DNA of 64,000 nucleotides, from the NCBI GenBank assembly GCA_964346295.1, contig CAYFUG010000004.1, forward strand, positions 1 to 64,000. The letters run 5' to 3'. The notes under the pieces were generated by a model. The model worked only from the letters and a program-made list of their open reading frames with translations, was not told the origin of the DNA and searched no databases. Below, piece by piece: positions 15,824 through 24,908 of the stretch (position 1 is its first letter; every line of letters starts with the position of its first letter). A program made the translations under genes and the position numbers. The stretch is from CAYFUG01 sp964346295 (GTDB lineage: Bacteria; Patescibacteriota; Minisyncoccia; Moranbacterales; DUUL01).

Positions 15824-18800
15824 CTATAAATTTGTCAAGATTGGCATATCAACAAAAGTATTAGAAGATCCAGAGTGGGTGATCTTATAATGAGTAAGAA
15901 AAATCCGATCTGTTTTGTCTGCTAAATTTTCCTGAGTTAGCTTTATTCCCAGGTTGATACCAATTTGAACAGCCAAGGCGGCTGACCAGCGTCCTGCTAG
16001 TATCCTAATTTTACTTTTTTCGGGAGAATTTTTAAGTACCAAGATTACTTGAGAGGAGATGTTTCTGACTAGCTCGCTAATAATTTCTGGTTTATCTAAA
16101 TCCAGAAAGCCCTTAACGCCAATTTCACAATCGAATTTCTCTATTGGAAAAACTTCCCCTGCTAAATTTGTCACTCCTTTTGACTTGATCTCCTCTTGAT
16201 TTTCCAGGGGGTTATTTTGCCCGATGTGAAGATTAATATACCCGTTCTTATCTGGAGTTAATTCTCTTTTTTCTGGCAAAGGCCGAAAGAAAGAATTGGG
16301 AATGGAAAGCTTTCCTTCGGTTTGGCGCCACTCCTCGATTTGTTCTAGAGTAGCCTGAAGATTTTTATTTTCAGGAAAGGCAGTTTGAAGGTCTTCTAGT
16401 AGCCGAGGATTAGCGCGGGTGGTTTCCTTCCAAAATTGAGGAAAATCCCCGTAAGGATATCGGTCAAGAAGTCGCTCTAAGTTTTGAGCAAACTCCGGGT
16501 GGATAGCTTCTTTATTCTCCTTAGCCAAGAGCCCCAGGTAGTTAGCGAGGGTGGTTTCATTGACAACTTGCAAATCTCGCTTTCGATTTTCTTCCTGGAA
16601 AGCCTGATATTCACCAGAAAGCACAATTTTTTCTAGAGCGGGAATTAAATTACTAGGCTCTGGTTGACTATTTTCTAGGGCAGGGCGGGTTAATTTGCCT
16701 AAAATCCCGTAAGCTTTGCTGGCGATTTTAGCTGGTAGATAGGGGAATTGAAAAGCGGCGTAGTGCTCGTTCATGCCAGTGGGAACCAAAAACTTCTTGC
16801 GATCCATTTTGGGAGCTAATCGGTAAACACGATGAAGGGCGGTGGGATTTTCGCTGATATTTGCCAAGATAGGAAGCAGTTCTTGAGTTGGGTCAAGTGC
16901 TTCCATCCAGCTGAGATCTAAATCTTCCAAGCCGTTGAGAGCATTGTGAATATCTTCTACTTGGTCTAAATAATGCCGCAACATCTTTAAGGCCCGTTGA
17001 TTTTTAGCCTTGATGATTTGGGGTGGGTCTTGATAGCCTTCTTGAGTGGCAGCTTGGTTCCAGGCTAGCCGGGAAAGATCATCCATTTCTTCATAAAGTT
17101 CGAAATCGCTCTCGTAAATCCGGAAAGATTTTCCATCGTCAGAGAAGATTAAATCCAGACAACCCTCGGGAGCACGATATTGACCACGGTGCTCTGACGG
17201 GTAGTGGGCTTCATAATTTTCAAAGTCTAATTTTCCTGCCAGCTGGCTAGCTCTTTGCCGGAAATCCTTTTTGTTGTCCGAGCGTTCAAAGCTCAAGAGA
17301 TCTTTGAGGACGGTAAGAATTTCTTCTTGATTGAGGCTGGTGCCAGCGGGGCCGGTTGCCACAATACCCCGGTGGCCGCCAAACTGACTTTGCTCCACCG
17401 AAAAAGTAGGTCGGGAGCCGTGCCAATTCTCGTACTGATTGAGCCGAGCGATTAATCTCTCCAGGTCGAAGTTTTCTCCGGTGGTATCTCTCAAGGAGGT
17501 CAAAACTAACTTAGGAGGTAACTCTTCTTCAGGCTGGTCGATATCAACCCGGTCCACTTGGAAAAGTAAAAAATCAGGCTCAAAATTATACTGTTGCTTA
17601 ATTTGATTGGCTAAAAATCCGCTGGCTCCTTCTAAGTTTTTTAAATCATCTCCCGTAAGGTCTACTGCGGCAAGTTTAATTCCTCGGAAGGTGGTGGCGG
17701 TTTCTAGAAATCTTCCCTCTGCGCTGCTGATTTTTTCGGTGGCAGTTCTTTTTAATTGGCTTTGAAGTTCTTGGTTTTGGGCTTCAACTTGCCCTCGGTT
17801 TTCCCGATAGTCCGAGTCAATTTCTGCAGCAGCTGCTTGTAGCGTACTTGAATCGCTGGAGTCTTGGCCGCGTTGGAGCATTTGATCCATAATCCGAATC
17901 ATTTGCTGGATGAATTCCGGGCGATTTTCCTGGTGCTTAGAGAGATCACTAGAGTGTTGCTGGTCAAAAATTTTCTTTTTGGTGTAAAAAATTTGCTTAA
18001 GAGCAGCTAAATCCTTGGCTCGAAGATTTTGAGGCTGAAAGCGGCCACCATCACGGTTGTCAGCACTGGAAAGCCACTGGCCTAATTCCCAGAGTTGAGC
18101 CTGACGAATCAATTTAGGATTTTTCTCTTTTGTTTCACTTCTCAAGAGTTCTTTTAAAGCTTCCGGATTAGAGAAATTTTTACTATTGGCTCGTAAAATA
18201 GCTTCGGTGGTGGAATGGCCTCGGTCTAGGTCATCGTTGTAGTTTCCAGAAACTTGAGCATTGATCCCGAATTGCTCTTTTTGATCACGGTTGATGCCTT
18301 CCAGGACTAAAGTGCCACTATCTCTCAGGGCTTCTTCGGTTACTTGAGCGCCGAAGTTTATTTCTAAAGCATTGATATCTCGGCCTTGAAGGGCGACATA
18401 AAGGCTAAAAAGTTGGTCTAAGTCGAAATCATTCCAGGAATGGCCTAAAAAGACTCGAGAGTGGTCTAGGCCTTCTACTAGTCGTTCAGGAGCCATTTCG
18501 GGCGAGGCGGCAATTTCACTTTCAGCAGGAAGGGTGATTACTTCTAGCATACAGTAAACCCTTCCTTGAGGACTTTTAGTTTTCCGGATCCTCAAGCTTG
18601 CACTATCTGGAATAGTGCCAGAGTTATAAATGGCATTTCCCACTACTTCTGGGCTAACTTGGATGTCGTTTTCAGGTCCAAGGCCTGACCGGATAAACCC
18701 AAATTTACCCTTGCTTTTTCTTTTTTTTTCGAATTCAAGGGGCGCAGTATTAACAACTGTGGTTTCACCTCCCACTTCTAAATCAGTCAAAGCTTCTAAT

Positions 18801-18871
18801 CCGTTAGCTGGAAGGGTTGTTTCCGCGTCAGGCGTTTCTGTGGGCGACTTGGGTTTGGGAGGGGCTTCCAT
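15824..18871 (-). CDS. Very large hypothetical protein, 1015 residues
   Basis: The frame is open back to 18943, but MEAPPKPKSPTETPDAETT at 18871 is the likely start because the 24 residues before it are hydrophobic and aromatic, unlike the rest. The protein is soluble, mostly helical and acidic, with a Pro-rich N-terminus. A central part (ISENPTALHRVYRLAPKMDR onwards) looks like helical repeats, and the C-terminal 120 residues are mixed alpha/beta. GHSWNDFDLDQLFSLYVALQ and NYNDDLDRGHSTTEAI are the most motif-like stretches. No family is recognised. It ends at the terminator it shares with the 777-residue gene, which may be a functional partner, although convergent transcription argues against one operon. 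Confidence 0.75.
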   Translation of the reverse strand: MEAPPKPKSPTETPDAETTLPANGLEALTDLEVGGETTVVNTAPLEFEKKRKSKGKFGFIRSGLGPENDIQVSPEVVGNAIYNSGTIPDSASLRIRKTKSPQGRVYCMLEVITLPAESEIAASPEMAPERLVEGLDHSRVFLGHSWNDFDLDQLFSLYVALQGRDINALEINFGAQVTEEALRDSGTLVLEGINRDQKEQFGINAQVSGNYNDDLDRGHSTTEAILRANSKNFSNPEALKELLRSETKEKNPKLIRQAQLWELGQWLSSADNRDGGRFQPQNLRAKDLAALKQIFYTKKKIFDQQHSSDLSKHQENRPEFIQQMIRIMDQMLQRGQDSSDSSTLQAAAAEIDSDYRENRGQVEAQNQELQSQLKRTATEKISSAEGRFLETATTFRGIKLAAVDLTGDDLKNLEGASGFLANQIKQQYNFEPDFLLFQVDRVDIDQPEEELPPKLVLTSLRDTTGENFDLERLIARLNQYENWHGSRPTFSVEQSQFGGHRGIVATGPAGTSLNQEEILTVLKDLLSFERSDNKKDFRQRASQLAGKLDFENYEAHYPSEHRGQYRAPEGCLDLIFSDDGKSFRIYESDFELYEEMDDLSRLAWNQAATQEGYQDPPQIIKAKNQRALKMLRHYLDQVEDIHNALNGLEDLDLSWMEALDPTQELLPILANISENPTALHRVYRLAPKMDRKKFLVPTGMNEHYAAFQFPYLPAKIASKAYGILGKLTRPALENSQPEPSNLIPALEKIVLSGEYQAFQEENRKRDLQVVNETTLANYLGLLAKENKEAIHPEFAQNLERLLDRYPYGDFPQFWKETTRANPRLLEDLQTAFPENKNLQATLEQIEEWRQTEGKLSIPNSFFRPLPEKRELTPDKNGYINLHIGQNNPLENQEEIKSKGVTNLAGEVFPIEKFDCEIGVKGFLDLDKPEIISELVRNISSQVILVLKNSPEKSKIRILAGRWSAALAVQIGINLGIKLTQENLADKTDRIFLTHYKITHSGSSNTFVDMPILTNL

Positions 18872-19185
18872 TTTGATGTTGGTTTTGATTTGAGATAATA
18901 AAAATCTAAAACTAGAATAGCAGAAAGACAGGTAAATTTGCAATACTAGACAAATCCGGAGTCAAATTCCGGAATTGTCCGGAGTTGACCTTCGAGCTCG
19001 TTTTGGTTAGTTGCCGATTTAGCAAGAAGTGGTAAAATTATCTGCATTCAAGAGTCAAAAAAATAAATATTTACGTCTTCCTTGATTTTGCTCAATTCCC
19101 TTTGCCCCCTTTCTCCCTTTACAAAAGAGGGGAGTCGAAATAGACCCGTCGGTAAAATTGAGGAAACTCTAATCATTTCAACAAC
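18872..19185. other. Intergenic region between divergent genes
   Basis: These 314 bases should hold the promoters of the 1015-residue gene (leftward) and ispG (rightward). The only repeats I see are ATTCCGGA/TCCGGAGT near 18957-18984 and a CCCTTT...AAAGAGGGG-type degenerate palindrome at about 19087-19135, which has relatives at 24052-24084 and 61255-61290. Confidence 0.4.
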
Positions 19186-20247
19186 ATGATCAAACGCAAA
19201 AAAACTAGGCAAATACAAGTAGGGAAAGTAAAAATTGGAGGGGATGCGCCGGTAGTGGTGCAATCAATGACTAACACTGATACCCGAGAGGTGGCGGCTA
19301 CCGTGGAGCAGATTAACGCCTTAGAGGGGGCTGGTTGCGAATTAGTGCGAGTGGCAGTTCCCGATCAAGCAGCGGCCAAAAAGTTAGGCGAGATTAAAGC
19401 TCAAATTAATATTCCCTTAGTAGCCGATATTCATTTTTCGGCCGATCTAGCCTTGGAGGCGATTGCTCAAGGGATTGACAAGCTCCGGATTAACCCCGGC
19501 AATATGCGGCCCCAGGAAAAGATTCTTGAGATTGTGGCGGCTTGCAAAAAGAAAAATATTCCTATCAGGATTGGAGTGAACGCCGGTTCTCTGGAAAAAG
19601 ATCTGCTGGAAAAACATGGTGGCAAGGCCACCGCTGAAGGAATGGTAGAATCGGCTTTGCGGCATATTAAAATTTTAGAGGAACTAGATTTTCAGGATAT
19701 CGCCATTTCTCTCAAGGCCTCGGACATTGAGCGCACGGTGGAGGCTTATCGATTACTTAGCAGCCAGGTGGATTATCCTTTGCATGTAGGCGTGACGGAG
19801 GCGGGGACCAAGTTTCGAGGCACTATCATGTCCAGTGTGGGAATTGGGATGCTACTTTACGAAGGTATCGGGGATACCATCCGAGTTTCTCTGACTGATA
19901 ATCCTCTGGAAGAGTTGCCAGTGGCTTGGGAGCTTTTAAGTGTGCTCGATTTGCGCCACAAAAAGCCTACGGTGACCAGTTGCCCCACCTGTGGCCGAAC
20001 CGAGATTGATCTGGTAAAATTAACCAATCAGGTAGAAGAACTGGTGAAAGACTTTCCGACTCATTTGCACATTGCCGTAATGGGTTGTGTGGTGAATGGT
20101 CCGGGTGAGGCTCGAGAGGCGGATATTGCGGTAGTAGGAGGAAGAGGTGTGGGGCTAATTTGTCGTAAGGGCGAAACTCTCAGAAAAGTGAAGGAAGAAG
20201 ATTTATTGGAAGAGTTTAAAAAGGAATTAGATAAAGAGGTTGTGTAA
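19186..20247 (+). CDS. ispG: 4-hydroxy-3-methylbut-2-enyl diphosphate synthase, IspG
   Basis: The 353-residue protein matches IspG/GcpE over its whole length: N-terminal KKTRQIQVGKVKIGGDAPVVVQSMTNTDT, the TIM-barrel NIPLVADIHF block, and the C-terminal iron-sulfur domain. [4Fe-4S] ligands are visible as SCPTCGRTEIDL (Cys266, Cys269) and MGCVVNGPGEA (Cys301 plus the following Glu). The enzyme reductively opens 2-C-methylerythritol 2,4-cyclodiphosphate in the MEP isoprenoid pathway. The length is that of the short bacterial form. No other MEP gene lies nearby. ATG 19186 has only weak upstream complementarity to 16S rRNA. Confidence 0.96.
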   Translation: MIKRKKTRQIQVGKVKIGGDAPVVVQSMTNTDTREVAATVEQINALEGAGCELVRVAVPDQAAAKKLGEIKAQINIPLVADIHFSADLALEAIAQGIDKLRINPGNMRPQEKILEIVAACKKKNIPIRIGVNAGSLEKDLLEKHGGKATAEGMVESALRHIKILEELDFQDIAISLKASDIERTVEAYRLLSSQVDYPLHVGVTEAGTKFRGTIMSSVGIGMLLYEGIGDTIRVSLTDNPLEELPVAWELLSVLDLRHKKPTVTSCPTCGRTEIDLVKLTNQVEELVKDFPTHLHIAVMGCVVNGPGEAREADIAVVGGRGVGLICRKGETLRKVKEEDLLEEFKKELDKEVV

Positions 20248-20494
20248 TTTTTAATCCAGAATTTTAAACTTTCAAATCCGCTTTCGCTAAAGCTACAGCT
20301 AGGCATGGCAATTTTAAATACAAAAACTAACTTTATAGCCTTAGAGAGCTAATTTTTATTAAAAATTGAGTCATTAAGTTATTGTTTTGAAATTAAAAAT
20401 TTAAAATTAGAAATTGAGCGTTGCTTGTGGCTTAAGGCTGGATTAATTTAAAGATATCCTCGATTAAGTGAATATTTAAAATATCAAACCTAAA
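20248..20494. repeat. Intergenic region with a CGCTAAAGCTACAG repeat
   Basis: ATCCGCTTTCGCTAAAGCTACAGCTAGGCATGG near 20275-20310 shares the CTAAAGCTACAG core with repeats at 25678 and 47489. The rest is A/T-rich without open frames. Confidence 0.4.
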
Positions 20495-21796
20495 ATGCAC
20501 CAGGAAATAGTTAACAAAAAGAAAAAGATTGCGGTGATTGGCTTGGGCTATGTGGGCCTGCCAATTGCTTTGGAGTTTGCCAAAAAGTTTTCCGTGATAG
20601 GATTCGATATTAGCACCGAGCGAGTAGCCATGATGAAGAAGGGAATCGACCCTTCCGAAGAACTGGATAGAGCGGTTTTTGAAGGTTGTGATATTGAATT
20701 CACGGCCGACCCCGAAGATCTTCGGGCGGCTAACTTTTTTGTGGTAGCAGTACCTACTCCGATTGATCGGCATAATCAGCCGGATTTAAAGCCACTTTTA
20801 GCGGCGAGTAAAACGGTTGGGAAGGTCTTAGATAAAGGAGATTTTGTGGTCTACGAATCAACGGTTTATCCGGGTTGTACGGAGGAGGATTGCGTGCCAA
20901 TTTTAGAAAAAGAATCCGGTCTCAAGTTCAAAAAAGACTTTAAGGTAGGTTTTTCTCCGGAACGGATCAATCCCGGCGACAAAAGTCACACCTTAACCTC
21001 CATTGTTAAAGTAGTCTCTGGTTGCGACGAGAAATCACTGGCAGAGATTGGCAAAATTTACGGGGAAATTATTACGGCAGGGATTCACCCGGCTAGTTCC
21101 ATCAAGGTAGCCGAGGCTTCTAAAATTATTGAAAACACTCAGCGTGACATCAACATTGCTTTCATGAACGAGTTAGCAGTGATCTTTGGAAAAATGGGGA
21201 TTAATACCTACGAAGTATTAGAAGCGGCTCGCACTAAGTGGAACTTCCTTCATTTTTTTCCTGGCTTGGTGGGAGGGCATTGTATCGGGGTAGATCCTTA
21301 CTATCTTAGTTATAAAGCTAAAGAGCTGGGTCACCATCCTCAGATGATCGATGCTGGGCGTCAAATCAATGACGGAATGGGAGCCTATGTTGCTGGTCAA
21401 ATTGTAAAAAAGATTATTGCTCGAGAAAAAAACATTCGAGATGCGAGAATTTTGATTATGGGAGTGACTTTTAAGGAGAATGTTAGTGATATTCGTAATT
21501 CTAAAGTAGTGGATATTTATCGAGAATTAGTAGATTTTGGGGCACTAGTGGAATTAGTAGATCCCTTAGCGGATTCTAATGAGGTGAAAAAAGAGTACGG
21601 CTTTGATTTGACTAAAAACCCCCAAGGGAAGTATGATGCAATTGTGCTGGCAGTTGGTCATCGGGAGTATCGAGAGCTTTCGGAAGATTACTTTACAAAG
21701 CTTTCTACTGAGAAGGGTTTTGTGGCAGATGTGAAGGGTTTTTTGAAGAAGAGGCTTGCTGGCGAGGGCAGTAAGCTAGGGTATTGGAGTTTGTAG
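20495..21796 (+). CDS. Nucleotide-sugar dehydrogenase (UDP-HexNAc 6-dehydrogenase type)
   Basis: The 433-residue protein begins with a Rossmann NAD motif, IAVIGLGYVGLP (10-21). It follows the UDP-glucose/GDP-mannose dehydrogenase family through NTQRDINIAFMNELA to the catalytic cysteine in GGHCIGVDPYYLSYKA (Cys263). LGHHPQ and the GVTFKENVSDIRNSK block place it with the WecC/TviB/WbpO subgroup, which oxidises UDP-N-acetylated hexosamines to uronic acids using two NAD. It probably feeds a surface polysaccharide. The sugar specificity is inferred. ATG 20495 is 10 bases into a repeat-free stretch with a weak ribosome-binding site. Confidence 0.9.
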   Translation: MHQEIVNKKKKIAVIGLGYVGLPIALEFAKKFSVIGFDISTERVAMMKKGIDPSEELDRAVFEGCDIEFTADPEDLRAANFFVVAVPTPIDRHNQPDLKPLLAASKTVGKVLDKGDFVVYESTVYPGCTEEDCVPILEKESGLKFKKDFKVGFSPERINPGDKSHTLTSIVKVVSGCDEKSLAEIGKIYGEIITAGIHPASSIKVAEASKIIENTQRDINIAFMNELAVIFGKMGINTYEVLEAARTKWNFLHFFPGLVGGHCIGVDPYYLSYKAKELGHHPQMIDAGRQINDGMGAYVAGQIVKKIIAREKNIRDARILIMGVTFKENVSDIRNSKVVDIYRELVDFGALVELVDPLADSNEVKKEYGFDLTKNPQGKYDAIVLAVGHREYRELSEDYFTKLSTEKGFVADVKGFLKKRLAGEGSKLGYWSL

Positions 21797-22051
21797 TTCT
21801 AGAAGGGATTTCTAGCTTTTGAACCTTGCGTTAGGATTTCATCCAATATGGCAAGAATCTTGTTGTCGTCACCCGATTTTCGATTGCAGAGTTATCTGGA
21901 ATTGGAGCTTCTCTGAAATTTGAAAGCCCCCAGTCCTTTGCTGTCTTGTTGTGCTTGTACAAGTTGTGCAAGTTGATAAAATAATTCTAAAATTTAAAAT
22001 TTAAAGGCTAGTCAGAATGACTAGTTGTAATTTCCAATACTAAATCATTTT

Positions 22052-23833
22052 ATGAAAGAGCACACTAAAAAATTAGGGGGAAAGTTTTTGGCGATTATTT
22101 TGTTAGCAATTTTAGGGACAGTATTAGTGAGTCCGCGGGAAACCGGGATTGCTGGGATCGACAATTTTACTGACCGCTTCAGCTATAATTTAGGACTGGA
22201 TTTAGCGGGAGGAGCTCGATTGACTTATCAGGCTGATATGAGTCAGGTTGATTCTGGTGATCAAGGAGAGGCCTTGAGTGGTTTGCAGGATGTAATTGAG
22301 CGGCGAGTAAATGCTTTTGGGGTAGCGGAGCCAAAGATTCAAACTGTTCAGAGCGGTAACAATTATCGCCTAGTAGTGGAATTGGCTGGCATTAAGGACC
22401 TAGGAGAGGCTAAGGAGATGATCAAAGAAACGCCCTTTTTGGAGTTTAAGGAGCTAGGAGAGCCTCGAGACGAGAGCGATTTAACCGAGGAGGAAAATCA
22501 ATTAATCGAGGAACAAATTACTCAAATAGAAGATTCTAATGAAGAGCAACGAAAAAAGGCTCAGGAAGTACTAGAAAAAGCTCTGCAAGGAGAGGATTTT
22601 GCTCAGTTAGCAGAGGAGTATTCAGAAGACACTGTGAGCACGGAGCAAGGAGGGGATTTAGATTTTTTTAAGCGAGGGATAATGACAGAGTCTTTCGAAG
22701 AGACAATTTTTAGCGAAGAATTAGGAATCGATGAGATTCACCCCGAGTTGGTGAAATCTCAATTTGGCTATCATATCATTAAAAAAACTGGGCAGCGAGG
22801 AGAGGGGGAAGAAGAGGAAGTAAAAGCTTCTCACATTCTTTTTAAGACCACGGAATCGGATCAATTGCGGCAAGCTTTTTTGGATCAGTTCTTGCAAGGC
22901 AACTTTGAGACTACTGAATTGACCGGAAAAGACCTAGAAGGGGCTCAGATGGTGATTCAAAGTCAGCCGGGTCAAATTACTCAGCCGGTGGTACAGCTCC
23001 AGTTCAACAGTGAAGGAAGGGAAAAATTCAAGCAGATTACTGAAAGAAATGTAAGTAAGCCGGTAGCGATTTTTTTGGACGGACAGATTATTAGCTCCCC
23101 GGTGGTTAATAGTGTGATTAGAGATGGAAAGGCGGAGATCAGCGGTAAGTTTTCTGTTAAGGAGGCTAAGGAGTTGGCGCAACGCTTGAATGCGGGAGCC
23201 TTGCCGGTACCAATTAACTTAGTTAGTCAAGAAAGCGTAGAACCTTCTTTGGGGCAGAACGCTCTAGAGAAAAGTTTGCGAGCGGGAGCCTTGGGAATGG
23301 CGGCGGTAGCGATCTTTATGATTTTTTACTACCGACTAGCGGGGATAGCAGCGGTGCTAGCCTTGGCTTTTTACGCCTTAATGATGGGCAGTATTTTTAA
23401 GTTTTCTTCGGTGTCTCAAATTACCGCCATTACTTTAACTCTTTCGGGGATTGCTGGATTTATTCTTTCCTTGGGAATGGCGGTGGATGCTAACATTCTC
23501 ATTTTCGAGCGAATGAGTGAAGAGGTGGCTCGAGGTCGGGATCTAAAAAAGGCTCTTAAGGAGGCTTATAAGCGAGCTTGGACTTCTATTCGAGACGGTA
23601 ATGTTTCTACTCTGCTTACTTGTGGAATTTTAATGGCCTTTGGAAGTAGTTTTATTCAGGGTTTTGCGATTATTCTGGGTCTAGGAGTATTGCTCTCAAT
23701 GTTTACTGCGATTGTGATTACCCGAGTTTTTATGGAGCTACTGTTGCAAATCAGTTTTGTTAATAAGGCTCCGGGCTTGGTGATTGCACCCAAGCGGGTT
23801 AGAGGGTATAATAGAAAACGGAAACGCTCTTAG
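22052..23833 (+). CDS. secD: SecD with an inserted parvulin-like domain
   Basis: The 593-residue protein has an N-terminal membrane segment (12-26), then SecD landmarks: NLGLDLAGGARLTY (46-59), VIERRVNAFGVAEP (81-94), then FLDGQIISSPVVNS (341-354) and the six-segment C-terminal membrane domain (about 408-575) with GMAVDANILIFERM. Between them, residues 165-247 match a parvulin-type prolyl isomerase (FAQLAEEYSEDT, GGDLDFFKRG, SQFGYHIIKK). The parvulin first strand (KASHILFKT, 258-266) appears after rather than before it. SecD uses the proton gradient to help pull secreted proteins outward. The Lys/Arg-rich C-terminus ends the gene, and no secF follows. Confidence 0.92.
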   Translation: MKEHTKKLGGKFLAIILLAILGTVLVSPRETGIAGIDNFTDRFSYNLGLDLAGGARLTYQADMSQVDSGDQGEALSGLQDVIERRVNAFGVAEPKIQTVQSGNNYRLVVELAGIKDLGEAKEMIKETPFLEFKELGEPRDESDLTEEENQLIEEQITQIEDSNEEQRKKAQEVLEKALQGEDFAQLAEEYSEDTVSTEQGGDLDFFKRGIMTESFEETIFSEELGIDEIHPELVKSQFGYHIIKKTGQRGEGEEEEVKASHILFKTTESDQLRQAFLDQFLQGNFETTELTGKDLEGAQMVIQSQPGQITQPVVQLQFNSEGREKFKQITERNVSKPVAIFLDGQIISSPVVNSVIRDGKAEISGKFSVKEAKELAQRLNAGALPVPINLVSQESVEPSLGQNALEKSLRAGALGMAAVAIFMIFYYRLAGIAAVLALAFYALMMGSIFKFSSVSQITAITLTLSGIAGFILSLGMAVDANILIFERMSEEVARGRDLKKALKEAYKRAWTSIRDGNVSTLLTCGILMAFGSSFIQGFAIILGLGVLLSMFTAIVITRVFMELLLQISFVNKAPGLVIAPKRVRGYNRKRKRS

Positions 23834-23993
23834 AAACTGTCTGAAAAGTATTATCCTACTGCAAATCCCAAATCTCGACTGCAAATTTATCAAATCTCGT
23901 CACCGTAGCTTAGGTTACAACTTCCTCAATTTTCAAAATTTTCGCACGAGATTATGAAATTTTCGTCGACGAAGAATACTTCTCAGACAGTTT
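23834..23993. repeat. 160-nt inverted repeat downstream of secD
   Basis: AAACTGTCTGAAAAGTATT (23834-23852) pairs with AATACTTCTCAGACAGTTT (23975-23993). The interior contains CTCGTCACCGTAGC, a core shared with the cruciform repeat family. It may serve as the secD terminator region. Confidence 0.65.
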
Positions 23994-24367
23994 CTTAGGG
24001 GAACTTGAAGGAGGGCTTCCAAATTTTGAAAATTTTAGAGCTAGATTATAAAGAGCAGTTCCCCCTTTTGAAGGGGGGTGACCGGTAACAGTCTTTCTGG
24101 TTATTAGGGGTTGTAGAAACTAGAAAAGCAATTGATTTCAAAACTAAAACTAAAATTAAAATAAAAAAGAGAATTTGATTTGAGTTTAGATATTTGAGCT
24201 CAGAGGTTGAGATTGAAAATTAGTTATTAAGCCAGAAACCCCGCCTCTGGCGGAGTGCAGGGAAAACTAATTTTTATCTATCACTCGCAAGCTCGCTCTG
24301 ATTCAAATTGTTTTCTCTACAAAATAAAAATGAAAATTAAAAGTAGAAAAGGGGGTGAGGAAGCTTA
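23994..24367. other. Repeat-rich intergenic region upstream of the small membrane gene
   Basis: It contains a half-copy of the cruciform repeat arm (GGCTTCCAAATTTTGAAAAT near 24014), a CCCCCTTTTGAAGGGGGG palindrome near 24064-24081, and CCGCCTCTGGCGG near 24241-24253. No open frame of note. Confidence 0.4.
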
Positions 24368-24649
24368 ATGCATGCTTTATTTTCCCGAACTTTCTTCTTA
24401 TTTGCTTCTATGGCTCTAGCGGCCGCGATGTACGGATGGGGAATCCAAGATATTTGGCTGGCTTCTACGCAATGGATGCAAGTGGCAACTGTCTTTTTAC
24501 TAATGGCGATTTTTGTGAAGATGAGTGAAGAGGACGACAAACGAATTGAAGAAGAAATGCGAAAAATTGCCGAAGAAAAGGCTAAAAATGCCCCAAAGAG
24601 CAAGAAGAAAGACAAGAAAGATCACAAGTCTTTTAAGTTGTCTAAATAG
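24368..24649 (+). CDS. Small two-span membrane protein with charged tail
   Basis: The 93-residue protein has two hydrophobic segments (about 4-24 and 34-50) and a cytoplasmic tail (51-93). The tail is an amphipathic helix of Glu/Lys repeats, probably coiled coil, ending in a Lys-rich stretch. The GTGAGGAAGCTTA sequence before ATG 24368 offers a modest ribosome-binding site. I recognise no family. The architecture suggests a small adaptor at the membrane; function is unknown. Confidence 0.65.
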   Translation: MHALFSRTFFLFASMALAAAMYGWGIQDIWLASTQWMQVATVFLLMAIFVKMSEEDDKRIEEEMRKIAEEKAKNAPKSKKKDKKDHKSFKLSK

Positions 24650-24661
24650 AACGGAGCCTTA

Positions 24662-24786
24662 CTCATTTTGAAAATTTCGTTGTTGAAATCCGGGCTTCCC
24701 TTTCACCGTACACTTCAGTACGGCTCAAGCAAAGCCTACCTGCCTGTCGGCAGGCAGGGATTTCGCCTAGAACTCTCCTAAAATGA
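24662..24786. repeat. Cruciform repeat copy 1
   Basis: Outer arms CTCATTTT / AAAATGAG enclose TTTCACCGTACACTTCAGTA and GGGATTTCGCCTAGAACTC. A perfect CCTGCCTG/CAGGCAGG palindrome is nested at about 24739-24758. Related copies lie at 25501, 44734, 50168 and 59378. Confidence 0.7.
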
Positions 24787-24908
24787 GAAAGTCTCTTAGG
24801 CTATTCTAAGAAAAAGGAAAATTGCTTCATGGATTTGTTTTAGATAAGGTCCCTCAATTTCGCTCGGGCTGACAGAGGGCTCGTTTTAATTTAAATTAAA
24901 TCAGGATT
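24787..24908. other. Short intergenic stretch with a GTCCCTC...TGACA repeat remnant
   Basis: AAGGTCCCTCAATTTCGCTC and GGGCTGACA at about 24846-24875 resemble a decayed copy of the GATCCCTCGAC...GGGATGACA repeat. Confidence 0.35.
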
